Shown one piece after another: positions 1-6,689 of a DNA stretch of 20,200 nucleotides. The position numbers and the translations under genes were made by a program. Within the stretch, counting starts at the first letter, position 1, and each line of letters begins with the position of its first letter. This DNA is from an uncultured Caryophanales bacterium. Its GTDB lineage: Bacteria; Bacillota_I; Bacilli_A; RFN20; CAG-826. The DNA lies in NCBI GenBank assembly GCA_946401755.1, contig CAMIVH010000008.1, positions 1-20,200 on the forward strand, given 5' to 3'. The notes beneath the pieces are model-generated. The model was not told the DNA's origin. It did not search any database and worked only from the letters and a program-made list of their open reading frames with translations.

Positions 1-284
1 TATTCATCTAAACCAATATCAGTGTTCACGTCTGCGAGACGATAAGCATCGATATGGATTAAAGGACGATCTCCGTCAAAGTAGACTTTCATAATATTGA
101 ATGTTGGAGATTGGACCACGCTCTTGATATTTAACGCTCTAGCAATACCTCTCACTAAAGTTGTTTTACCCGCGCCTAAATCACCGGTTAAACAAAATGT
201 TGAACCAGGTTTTGCAAGGGCAACAAATTTCTGCCCAAGATTCATTGTCTCTTCGGCACTATAAGTGATTAATTGATATTCCAT
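1..284 (-). CDS. tsaE: tRNA threonylcarbamoyladenosine biosynthesis protein TsaE (3' part outside window)
   Basis: This is the P-loop ATPase that works with TsaB and TsaD to make t6A37 on ANN-reading tRNAs in the cytosol. I translated the 94 visible codons from the ATG at 284. Walker A GDLGAGKTT is at residues 34-42, the family motif SPTFNIM is at 59-65 and the hydrophobic IHIDAYRL is at 77-83. The window ends there, so roughly the last third (the family is about 150 residues) is missing. The start lies 1 nt beyond the stop of the DUF402 gene and has a GAAGGA ribosome site inside that gene, so the two are co-transcribed and probably translationally coupled. I am very sure of the family; there is no sign of decay in the visible part. 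Confidence 0.93.
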   Translation of the reverse strand, partial: MEYQLITYSAEETMNLGQKFVALAKPGSTFCLTGDLGAGKTTLVRGIARALNIKSVVQSPTFNIMKVYFDGDRPLIHIDAYRLADVNTDIGLDE

Positions 285-285
285 C

Positions 286-816
286 TTATTCCTTCTTTGT
301 ACTTTCTAGATACTGATTGAAGTAACGGTTAATTAAATCGTCATTAAATGGGAATTCACGATTTCTCATTCTTTCAACGATGATTTTTGTTTGGTTCTTT
401 AGAACAGCGTCAAGTTCATCACTATATTGATAGGTGTTTTTATGATGGAGATATTCTTTCTCATCTAAAACCCTAATTTCGTTATCGTGGAATAACTTAG
501 CGTCTAAATCGTAATCAATATATTTGATTGCGTCTTTATCAATAATGCTTGGAGAAGCGATGTTGCAGTAATAGCAAACACCATCTTTCTTAAGCATGCA
601 GATAACATTCCACCATTCTTTCTTTGAAAAAATGGTAACCGCTGGTTCTTTGGTAAACCAGCAACGACCATTAGCCTCGATGACTTTAGCTTTCTTCGTG
701 GCAATGACTAAATAGTCTTCGGTATTTTCCAAGACTAAACCACGATCCCAAACGCGATGTAAGGCACCGTTATGCTTATAGCAACGGATACTATACCAAC
801 GTCCTACGGAAGACAT
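286..816 (-). CDS. DUF402 / nucleoside di- and triphosphatase-like protein
   Basis: The 176-residue protein matches the DUF402 family, whose staphylococcal member (Ntdp, about 180 aa) hydrolyses nucleoside di- and triphosphates with a divalent metal. Seen here: the N-terminal SIRCYKHNGALHRVW stretch (9-23), a strand-rich barrel region with two Trp (68-69), and the acidic cluster YIDYDLDAKLF (99-109) followed by VLDEKEY (116-122). The Asp and Glu of that cluster are the family's metal and catalytic residues. It is probably cytosolic; no signal or membrane segment is visible. The start at 816 has AGGAGA 6 nt upstream and sits 2 nt after the stop of the DUF3137-like gene, and tsaE follows by 1 nt, so this is the middle gene of an operon. 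The exact substrate is inferred from the family, not from this sequence. Confidence 0.82.
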   Translation of the reverse strand: MSSVGRWYSIRCYKHNGALHRVWDRGLVLENTEDYLVIATKKAKVIEANGRCWFTKEPAVTIFSKKEWWNVICMLKKDGVCYYCNIASPSIIDKDAIKYIDYDLDAKLFHDNEIRVLDEKEYLHHKNTYQYSDELDAVLKNQTKIIVERMRNREFPFNDDLINRYFNQYLESTKKE

Positions 817-818
817 TT

Positions 819-1799
819 TTATTCTCCTGCTAATAATCTAATGATGGCGTCAACATCCTTAAAGGATTGTTCAAAACCAGCAGTATCAAATGGTTTATCG
901 AATGGAACCGCCATAATGGCGTCATCATAACTTAAGTAAGCAGCGCTGTGGCCACCCCAAACAACAACGTTAACGTTGAATAAGCGACCTTCAACTTTAA
1001 TCTTACGGAGTTCGCTTAAGAATGTGCCTTTAAGAACTTTGCGAATATCCGCACCTTCTGGACCATAAACGACTAAGCCGTCTTTTTCTTCTAAGACTTT
1101 TAAGTCTTCGACATCGTTTGGTAAATCGTATGGTTGTTTTTCATTTTGCATAACAATGACAAAACGACCTTCAAATTCTAAATCATTTGGAAGTGTGACA
1201 TACTTACCAACAAATAAAGGTGGAACTTGTTGTTTTCTTGAGGATGGTCTTAATAAGGCTAATTCACCATATGTGAAGTGATGACCTTTATATTCACCTC
1301 TAATAATGTTTCTTGAATTGATGTTTGTGGCTTCTTTATAAACACCATCACCGACAAAATCCGCTAAAGCGAACTTTTCAGATTCATCAAATGTGATGTT
1401 TTCATATGGTTCTTTGCCAAACATTCTGTCTCTTAATTTAGTGGAGAAGAATGAGACATAATCTCTTGTCTTGTTTGGGAATTTCTTTCTTGTTAAAAGA
1501 TAATAAACAACCATACCGACGATTAAAGCACCGCCACAGCCAAAGCCGATGTATCTAAGAACTGGGTTGTTATTCATTACTAAGAACATAATGCCCACGA
1601 TCGCTGCTAAAACAACGAACATGATGATATTGCTAATCTTTCTTGTTTTTGAATATGAAGCAAAGAGTTCTTTTCTAGCGTCTTCAATGGCCACGTTATA
1701 TGGCTTTTCTTCTTGTGGAGCTTCGTTATCGAGATTTGGCTCTTCGATTTTTGGCTCTTCTTGTTGTTCATCAATTGTCTTGATATCTTCGTTTTCCAT
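819..1799 (-). CDS. Two-helix membrane protein, DUF3137-like
   Basis: This 326-residue protein opens with an acidic, Glu/Gln/Pro-rich segment (about 1-35) and a short basic linker. Two transmembrane helices follow (about 57-76 and 82-101), separated by a few residues. The remaining 220 residues form a soluble domain, probably cytosolic, with IIRGEYKGHHFTYGELALL and LEFEGRFVIVMQ. That layout and the 'G-Y-K-G-x-x-F' and 'F-x-G' pattern resemble DUF3137, whose function is unknown. It is first in a tight operon with the DUF402 gene and tsaE. The start at 1799 has GGAGG 7 nt upstream, and an extended -10 (TGTTATAGT) lies further upstream. I recognise the family only by pattern; I assign no biochemical role. 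Confidence 0.7.
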   Translation of the reverse strand: MENEDIKTIDEQQEEPKIEEPNLDNEAPQEEKPYNVAIEDARKELFASYSKTRKISNIIMFVVLAAIVGIMFLVMNNNPVLRYIGFGCGGALIVGMVVYYLLTRKKFPNKTRDYVSFFSTKLRDRMFGKEPYENITFDESEKFALADFVGDGVYKEATNINSRNIIRGEYKGHHFTYGELALLRPSSRKQQVPPLFVGKYVTLPNDLEFEGRFVIVMQNEKQPYDLPNDVEDLKVLEEKDGLVVYGPEGADIRKVLKGTFLSELRKIKVEGRLFNVNVVVWGGHSAAYLSYDDAIMAVPFDKPFDTAGFEQSFKDVDAIIRLLAGE

Positions 1800-1822
1800 G
1801 GTGTACCTCCAAAACTGATATA

Positions 1823-1831
1823 ACTATAACA
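1823..1831 (-). promoter_or_regulatory. Extended -10 candidate for the DUF3137-DUF402-tsaE operon
   Basis: On the minus strand the sequence reads TG-T-TATAGT, an extended -10, about 23 nt upstream of the ATG at 1799. I found no convincing -35. Because the TPP leader starts on the other strand, this region carries divergent promoters. Confidence 0.4.
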
Positions 1832-1915
1832 CAACAACATTAAAAATGTTACTTGTTTATATACACATAGTATGAAAAATCAATTGCAACTAGTAAACAA
1901 AAGTTTATGATTATT

Positions 1916-1998
1916 GGTGGGAGCTGAACGAAATTCGGCTGAGAGGGTCCTTCTTGGGACCGACCGTACCTGATCTAGGTAATTCTAGCGGAGGGAAC
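1916..1998 (+). ncRNA. TPP (thiamine pyrophosphate) riboswitch aptamer
   Basis: The conserved THI-element blocks are all present in order: GGTGGGAGC, the P2 hairpin GCTGAA..TTCGGC ending in CTGAGAGG, a P3 hairpin GGTCC-ttctt-GGGACC, ACCTGATCTAGG, and TAATTCTAGCGGAGGGAAC with the P4/P5 pairing GATCTAG/CTAGC. It lies upstream of a thiT gene, the expected context. A candidate promoter (TTGCAA, 16 nt, TATGAT at 1906-1911) would start the RNA at about 1917, leaving little or no 5' strand for P1; an upstream start may therefore be used instead. An intrinsic terminator follows, so thiamine pyrophosphate should switch transcription off. Confidence 0.95.
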
Positions 1999-2018
1999 TT
2001 TTTTATTTAAATGATTCC

Positions 2019-2050
2019 CCCTCTTTGCTAGACAATGAGGGTTTTTATTT
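2019..2050 (+). terminator. Riboswitch-controlled intrinsic terminator before thiT
   Basis: The hairpin CCCTCTTTG-CTAGA-CAATGAGGG (one mismatch) is followed by TTTTTATTT and then immediately by the ribosome site of thiT. Its 5' arm CCCTC can instead pair with GAGGG at 1991-1995, the 3' end of the aptamer. Ligand-free RNA can thus hold the terminator open, while TPP binding releases it. Confidence 0.85.
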
Positions 2051-2065
2051 AGGAGGAGAGTGTTT

Positions 2066-3115
2066 ATGAAAAACACCACAAATGCGGTACGTACCATCTG
2101 TGAAGTCGGTATGTTTGCTGCGTTAGGTTTCGTCTTTGACGAATTACAAGGCATTATTTTTGATAGTGTCTTTCCAAATGGTGGCTCCATCGGTTTTGCA
2201 ATGATTGCGGTTTTAATTATTGCTTATCGTCGTGGCTTTTTCCCAGCCTTAGTCACCGGTTTTATCATGGGATTACTTGATATTGCTTCAAAAGCTTATG
2301 TCATTAACATCTTCCAATTGGGTTTAGATTACGTCTTGCCTTATGCACTTGTAGCATTCGCGGCTTTCTTAAAGCCACTTTATGATAGGGCTACTAGTAT
2401 AGACAAACGTATAACAATACTTCTTATTGGTACTGTCATCGGTGGTTTATGCAAATTCTTGTCTCACTTCTTAGCGGGCGTTATCTTCTGGAGTGATGCA
2501 TCGGGCTTTGCCTGGGGATTAAATAGCATGCATCCATGGTTATATTCTTTCATCTACAATATTGCTTTTGTTGGTCCATCTATTATCTTAACCGCAGTGC
2601 TATTAATAGTTGTTCAACTATTTGCCCCAAAAGTTCTCACCACAAGAAGTGCATTTATTGATAGTGAAAAAGAAACAAATACCACTGGTCCAATGATTGT
2701 CTCATTCCTCACAGTGTCAACAGGTTTATTCTTCTTTATCTTTTTCCTTGTAGCATACATAAAAAGCTATCAATTGAAAGATTGTGGAGATGGCCTCTAC
2801 AAATACACGTTTGATCCAAATAGTATGATTCTCTTTGTTTTAGGATTGTTCCTTGTTGTCTTGGGCGTTGTATCCTTAATCAAAGTTTTCAAAAATGACT
2901 TCTCATTCGTGACATATACCGGCTCTTTAAGCGCTATTACAACAGCTGCATTTGTTTTTGGTGTTTATAGGTTAATCAAAATCGGTACTTCAGGAGAAGA
3001 TGCTACACTATACTGGATCTGGTTCATCATCGGTGCAGCAGTGATGCTTGCATCAATCGCTTTATTGATTCTTTCCATTATCAAAAGAAAGAAAAATAAC
3101 GAATCAATTATTTAG
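2066..3115 (+). CDS. thiT: ECF thiamine transporter S component ThiT with extra C-terminal membrane domain
   Basis: ThiT is the membrane protein that binds thiamine for an energy-coupling-factor transporter; the EcfA/EcfT subunits are not in this window. The product is 349 residues against about 180-200 for usual ThiT. Residues 1-190 form the six-helix core, with YRRGFFPALVTGFIMGLL, QLGLDYVLPYAL (Asp88-Tyr89 at the site of the family's Glu-Tyr), SHFLAGVIFW (His134, Trp142) and YSFIYNIAF (Asn165), which match thiamine-contact regions known in ThiT. Residues 210-340 add four more predicted helices of unknown function. I chose ATG 2066 because AGGAGGAG at 2051-2058 is well spaced from it; the GTG at 2060 is too close. 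The TPP riboswitch upstream fits the assignment. The end overlaps ung, which is convergent, by 12 nt. Confidence 0.92.
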   Translation: MKNTTNAVRTICEVGMFAALGFVFDELQGIIFDSVFPNGGSIGFAMIAVLIIAYRRGFFPALVTGFIMGLLDIASKAYVINIFQLGLDYVLPYALVAFAAFLKPLYDRATSIDKRITILLIGTVIGGLCKFLSHFLAGVIFWSDASGFAWGLNSMHPWLYSFIYNIAFVGPSIILTAVLLIVVQLFAPKVLTTRSAFIDSEKETNTTGPMIVSFLTVSTGLFFFIFFLVAYIKSYQLKDCGDGLYKYTFDPNSMILFVLGLFLVVLGVVSLIKVFKNDFSFVTYTGSLSAITTAAFVFGVYRLIKIGTSGEDATLYWIWFIIGAAVMLASIALLILSIIKRKKNNESII

Positions 3116-3778
3116 CCAATTAATTTCAGAGAGGCCGTGCTCCCTAAGATACCTATTTGCCTCTTTGAAATGATTATTTCCAAACCATCCTCCGTGGTTT
3201 GCTGCCAAGGGGGATGGATGGATACACTCTAAAATTAAATGTGAAGGGTTATGCAAATAGCCCTTTAATTTTCTCGCAGGACCACCCCACAATAAGAAAA
3301 CTATTGGGGTGGTTTGTTTATCTAAAACTTCTAAAACGCTTGCTAAAAACATCTTATATTCTTCAGTATTATGGCTCATAGCTTGATGCGCTCTAACGGA
3401 TAATATGGAGTTCAATAGCAATACGCCTTGTTTTGCTAAATAGGTTAAGTCACCAGAAGAGAAATTCATCTTGCAGTTATATTCTTGAGCAATCTCTTTG
3501 TAGATGTTCACTAAGGATGGAGGAACTTTAATTCCTTCTGGAACTGAAAAGGATAAGCCCATAGCTTGACCTGGTTCATGATATGGATCTTGACCAACAA
3601 TTACCACTTTGACTTTGTCTAATGGAGTAAGTCTAAAGGCATTAAATAATAATTCCCTTGGAGGGTAACATGTATAATCACGATATTCTTTGTTAAGAAA
3701 ATCGTTTAGCTTTAAACAGAATTCTTCGTTTTGGAGTTTTTTAAAAAACTCATTCCATGTTTTTGGTGCTTTTTCCAT
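3104..3778 (-). CDS. ung: Uracil-DNA glycosylase, family 1
   Basis: The enzyme removes uracil from DNA to start base-excision repair. The 224-residue length is normal for the family. The water-activating motif GQDPYHEPGQAMGLSFSVP is at 62-80 with catalytic Asp64, LLLNSILSVRA is at 120-130 with the uracil-binding Asn123, and the His loop HPSPLAANHGGWFGNNHF is at 187-204 with His187. All catalytic residues are intact. The usual Ser after HPSPL is Ala here. There is no clear Shine-Dalgarno before ATG 3778; a TTAAAAT stretch lies about 6 nt upstream, so the message may be leaderless or very short-leadered. Its 3' end overlaps thiT tail to tail. Confidence 0.97.
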   Translation of the reverse strand: MEKAPKTWNEFFKKLQNEEFCLKLNDFLNKEYRDYTCYPPRELLFNAFRLTPLDKVKVVIVGQDPYHEPGQAMGLSFSVPEGIKVPPSLVNIYKEIAQEYNCKMNFSSGDLTYLAKQGVLLLNSILSVRAHQAMSHNTEEYKMFLASVLEVLDKQTTPIVFLLWGGPARKLKGYLHNPSHLILECIHPSPLAANHGGWFGNNHFKEANRYLREHGLSEINWLNN

Positions 3779-3822
3779 GCTTCAATTTTAACATTGTTGT
3801 GTTATTTTGGAAGATAAAACAC

Positions 3823-3853
3823 TATAATGTATGCGTGTTTGGCACCGCCAAAC
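3823..3853 (+). promoter_or_regulatory. TATAAT -10 and 17-nt inverted repeat before the glycosyltransferase
   Basis: A perfect TATAAT (3823-3828) has no good -35 at standard distance. It is followed by GTTTGGC-ACC-GCCAAAC (3837-3853), a perfect 7-bp inverted repeat near the expected transcript start. The repeat could be an operator or a 5' RNA hairpin; the sequence alone does not decide. Confidence 0.5.
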
Positions 3854-3865
3854 AGAGATGACTAT

Positions 3866-5041
3866 ATGAAGATTATCTATTTCACAACAGCATGTAAAAA
3901 AGAAGACTATGTGTCCTTCTCTAAAATGTGGGACTCCTCTTTAAACGCATCTATTCAAAATCTTCATAATCGCTTTATTCGCGCTTTAGCGATGACTCAC
4001 GAAGTAGAAGTCATCTCAATGCGTCCTTTTTCTAGAAAATACTGCAAGTTAAAAAAACTCGATGCTGAAACCAAGCAAGAAGGTAAGATTACCTGGCACT
4101 ACTTAGGTATTAGAAGACACAAAGTTTCTAGATATCTATCTATCACAAGGCAAAGCAATAAGATTTTATCGAAGATTAATCTTAAGGACTGTATCGCTAT
4201 CACCGATACGCTTAATCCAAATGTCTTAAAGAACTCCACTAAATTCGCTAAGAAATTTAATCTCCCAATCATTGGTGTTTGCAATAACACTCCAAGTGGT
4301 ATCCATGATACTGGTAAGTCCTATACAAAACTCCTACTCGATACAGCGGGTAACCTTACTGGTTATATAGCGTTAACATCGAGTTTAAATACTTTGTATA
4401 ACAAATATGACCGTCCTAACTTGGTATTTGAAGGTATCTTGGATGACACAGTTAGCAAAGCTAAAGAGAATAAATACGGTGATTATATCTTCTATAATGG
4501 ATCACTAGATCCAAGAGATGGTGTTGATGAATTAATGCTCGCATTCAAGCGATTAGATAATCCAAATCTCAAATTACTTATTTCTGGTTATTATTCAGAT
4601 GAAGAAGTTCAAAAAACCGCTGAATCAATTAAGAACGTTATTAATCTAGGTAACATCCCAAGCGATGAAGTTATTGCTCTAGCAAATAACTCTAGATTAA
4701 ACGTTAATCCACTACCATTTAGTGAAGATAGCGATCGTTATTTTGTTCCGCCAAATTTAGTGGATTACTTCAATTCCAATTCAGTTGTTCTTTCAGTGAG
4801 AAATCGTCGCTTTAAGAAATACTTTGAAAACGATGCTATCTGGGTTGAATCAGATGAAACAATTAAAGAATTAGAAAACAATCTTTTAGAAGGTATTAAG
4901 GCTGGTCTTTCTTTAAGTAAAGAAAATAGAGCGGAAATGATTAAAAAAGCCAACGCTGACGCTAATAAGCTATATTCCATGTCAGTTATTAATAAACGCA
5001 CTATTCTCTTCCTCAAGCAATTCTTGAAACAAAAAGAATAA
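3866..5041 (+). CDS. Glycosyltransferase, GT4-like (GT-B fold)
   Basis: The 391-residue product looks like a two-domain GT-B glycosyltransferase that would move a sugar from an NDP-sugar to an unknown acceptor in the cytosol. It starts MKIIYFTTA and has the second-domain pattern YIFYNGSLDPRDGVDELMLAF (about 222-242), LKLLISGYYSDEE, VINLGNIPSDEVIALANNSRLNVNPLPF and, in place of the common EGFGLPxLEA motif, FVPPNLVDYFNSNSVVLS. That last form matches the P-x-K/N-L-x-E/D-Y variant of some GT4 enzymes. No signal peptide or membrane helix is seen. I start at ATG 3866: an upstream in-frame ATG at 3827 lies inside the -10 box and would not be transcribed. The ribosome site is weak (AGAG). No partner genes nearby point to the acceptor. 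Confidence 0.8.
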   Translation: MKIIYFTTACKKEDYVSFSKMWDSSLNASIQNLHNRFIRALAMTHEVEVISMRPFSRKYCKLKKLDAETKQEGKITWHYLGIRRHKVSRYLSITRQSNKILSKINLKDCIAITDTLNPNVLKNSTKFAKKFNLPIIGVCNNTPSGIHDTGKSYTKLLLDTAGNLTGYIALTSSLNTLYNKYDRPNLVFEGILDDTVSKAKENKYGDYIFYNGSLDPRDGVDELMLAFKRLDNPNLKLLISGYYSDEEVQKTAESIKNVINLGNIPSDEVIALANNSRLNVNPLPFSEDSDRYFVPPNLVDYFNSNSVVLSVRNRRFKKYFENDAIWVESDETIKELENNLLEGIKAGLSLSKENRAEMIKKANADANKLYSMSVINKRTILFLKQFLKQKE

Positions 5042-5067
5042 TCTGAAACACCTTTAAAGTCTTAGAT

Positions 5068-5096
5068 TTGCCTTTTAGACAAATATTTAATACAAT
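5068..5096 (+). promoter_or_regulatory. Promoter of the XRE membrane regulator
   Basis: TTGCCT (5068-5073), a 17-nt spacer and TACAAT (5091-5096) make a good sigma-A-type promoter. Transcription would begin at about 5103, only about 5 nt before ATG 5108, and there is no Shine-Dalgarno, so the mRNA would be nearly leaderless. Confidence 0.55.
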
Positions 5097-5107
5097 CATT
5101 ACGGTTT

Positions 5108-5728
5108 ATGGAAAACGATATTACTAATCAACAAGAACTCTTAGCGAAAAATCTCGCTTACTATCGTAAGGCTAGCGGTCTTACCCAATTAGAGCTCGCG
5201 GATAAATTTAATTATTCCGATAAGTCTGTTTCTAAATGGGAAAGAGGCGAAGGCTTCCCTGATATTTTTGTTTTGAAATCACTAGCGGATTTCTATGGCA
5301 TCACTGTTGATGACTTCTATCAAAGCGAACATAAAGCCGTTAAGGTTAGTCAAAATAAGAAGAGAAAACAAACATACTTAAAGTTATTATCAATTGGTAT
5401 TAACTGGTTAGTCACTGTTCTAACATTCTTCTTATTAAGTACTTTATTAAGCAGATTTGCCCCAAATGCACCATTTGAACCTTGGTTAACATTTATCTAT
5501 GGCACATTAACAACGGGCATTATCCTTCTCGTTTGGGAATTTATCTATCACAATAGATTCTTAAGAATGATTGCAACATCCATTATTATTTGGACTGCAG
5601 CGTTATCACTCTTCTTAACATTCTTAGTGGTCTTGAAATTAGCGCTTCCATTGTTATTCGTGGTGGCTATCCCATTAGAAGTATTAGAAATTATTTGGTA
5701 CCTATTTAGAAGAAACAGAAAAAGATAA
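5108..5728 (+). CDS. XRE-family DNA-binding protein with C-terminal membrane domain
   Basis: The 206-residue protein has an N-terminal helix-turn-helix of the XRE/Cro type (about 9-63: NLAYYRKASGLTQLELADKF, then SDKSVSKWERGEGFPDIFVL, then LADFYGITVDDF). A basic linker (KKRKQ) follows, then four predicted transmembrane helices (about 88-200) ending in a basic tail RRNRKR. Regulators of this build are common in Firmicutes and are thought to sense a membrane state or small membrane partner; the signal here is unknown. It stands alone on the plus strand, with its own promoter and a terminator directly after the stop. No Shine-Dalgarno is visible and ATG 5108 is the only reasonable start. Its target could be itself or neighbours. 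Confidence 0.87.
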   Translation: MENDITNQQELLAKNLAYYRKASGLTQLELADKFNYSDKSVSKWERGEGFPDIFVLKSLADFYGITVDDFYQSEHKAVKVSQNKKRKQTYLKLLSIGINWLVTVLTFFLLSTLLSRFAPNAPFEPWLTFIYGTLTTGIILLVWEFIYHNRFLRMIATSIIIWTAALSLFLTFLVVLKLALPLLFVVAIPLEVLEIIWYLFRRNRKR

Positions 5729-5733
5729 AAAGA

Positions 5734-5755
5734 AAAACTGGCTTAAACCAGTTTT
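5734..5755. terminator. Bidirectional intrinsic terminator between XRE gene and degV-family gene
   Basis: AAAACTGG-CTTAAA-CCAGTTTT is a perfect 8-bp hairpin flanked by A-rich sequence on the left and TTCTT on the right. It serves the plus-strand regulator, ending at 5728, and the minus-strand DegV-family gene, ending at 5759. Confidence 0.85.
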
Positions 5756-5758
5756 TTC

Positions 5759-6613
5759 TTAGTCTTCTGTTCCTCCATCATTGATGAAGAGAATACCTAA
5801 TGTTTGTGGACCACAGTGGCTGGTAATTGTTGCGCCTGCGGTTGTTTCATAGATTGTTTTGAATCCTCTTTCCTTAAGAGCGTCAATCGCTACCGCGACC
5901 ATTTCAGGTGTCGCTTGTGTATGAGTGACAAACGCCACTGATAAGTCAGGATTAGCAAATTGTTCTAAGGTATCTTTACAATAGCCGGAGATAACTTGAG
6001 TTTTACGGCCAATGTACTTTTTAGCAGGAGCCATTTTGCCATCACTAACGATGATTTGTGGTTTGATTCTTAAGATTGTTGCACCAAAGCGTAATAAGCC
6101 AGAACATCTACCACCTTTATGTAAGTATTCAAGAGTTTGAATAACAAAGCTTGTTTGAACATAAGGGATACGGGCTTTAACTTTATCAACGATTTCTTGT
6201 GGTCTTAAGCCTTTATCTCTTAACTTGCAAGCATAGATAGCAAGTAAGGCAATACCAGTTGATAAGCTTCTTGAGTCAATGACGTAAACGTTATCATACT
6301 TGGTGGAGGCCAATTCAGCGTGAGAGAATGATGATGAGATTTCAGAGCTTAAGGAGATATGAATAATAGCGTCATAGCCTTTAGCCTTTAATTCATCAAA
6401 ATATTCACGATATTGGAAATCATTAATCGCACTTGTACGTGGTAAGATCTTTTCTTTGGCCACGAAGTCAAAGATATCTTGAGAAGTAATATCTCCATCT
6501 AAGTAGGCTGTTTCGCCTAATAAGACAGTGAATGGAATCATCTCAAGGTTGTATTGTTTTAGTAATTCTTTTGAAAGGTCGACAGTAGATTCGACAGATA
6601 TAGCAATTTTCAT
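5759..6613 (-). CDS. DegV-family fatty-acid-binding protein
   Basis: The 284-residue length and sequence match the DegV family. Members bind one fatty acid, and the FakB-type ones present it to the kinase FakA for phosphorylation and entry into phospholipid synthesis. Seen here: the start MKIAISVESTVDLS (1-14, the usual D-S/T-x-x-D-L region), YLDGDI (37-42), RTSAINDF (59-66), the ligand-carboxylate loop SLSSEISSSF (88-97), VIDSRSLSTGIAL, and HKGGRCSGLLRFGATILRIKP. It is cytosolic with no signal. No fakA gene is in the window, so whether it is a true FakB is unproven. The predicted promoter sits almost on the start codon. The gene ends at a terminator shared with the convergent regulator. Confidence 0.93.
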   Translation of the reverse strand: MKIAISVESTVDLSKELLKQYNLEMIPFTVLLGETAYLDGDITSQDIFDFVAKEKILPRTSAINDFQYREYFDELKAKGYDAIIHISLSSEISSSFSHAELASTKYDNVYVIDSRSLSTGIALLAIYACKLRDKGLRPQEIVDKVKARIPYVQTSFVIQTLEYLHKGGRCSGLLRFGATILRIKPQIIVSDGKMAPAKKYIGRKTQVISGYCKDTLEQFANPDLSVAFVTHTQATPEMVAVAIDALKERGFKTIYETTAGATITSHCGPQTLGILFINDGGTED

Positions 6614-6622
6614 AACGCCTAT

Positions 6623-6650
6623 ATTGTATCAAAAATATTTTCAATGTCTA
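6623..6650 (-). promoter_or_regulatory. Promoter of the DegV-family gene
   Basis: On the minus strand TAGACA (6645-6650), a 16-nt spacer and TACAAT (6623-6628) each match the consensus at five of six bases. Start of transcription would be at about 6616, some 3 nt before ATG 6613, and the weak AGGCG ahead of the ATG would then not be transcribed. A leaderless message is likely if this promoter is the real one. Confidence 0.55.
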
Positions 6651-6689
6651 CATAACGAGAAAAATGATACACGTGTAACGTGGAGGACA

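Noticed and set aside
1861..1871. ATACACATAGT, identical to 18823-18833 in another promoter region.
   Set aside because: An 11-base match between two AT-rich regions in 20 kb is expected by chance.
2060..2065. GTG start for thiT at 2060.
   Set aside because: It is 3 nt from AGGAGG; ATG 2066 has proper spacing.
3827..3865. Longer start for the glycosyltransferase at ATG 3827.
   Set aside because: That ATG overlaps the TATAAT box, and the extra residues (MYACLAPPNRDDY) do not fit the family; MKIIYFTTA is the natural start.
6668..6677. Palindrome TACACGTGTA between the ATPase and DegV-family genes.
   Set aside because: It is short and could arise by chance; the related CACGT-TAC-ACGTG hairpin has only a distant T-run, so I do not call it a firm terminator or operator.
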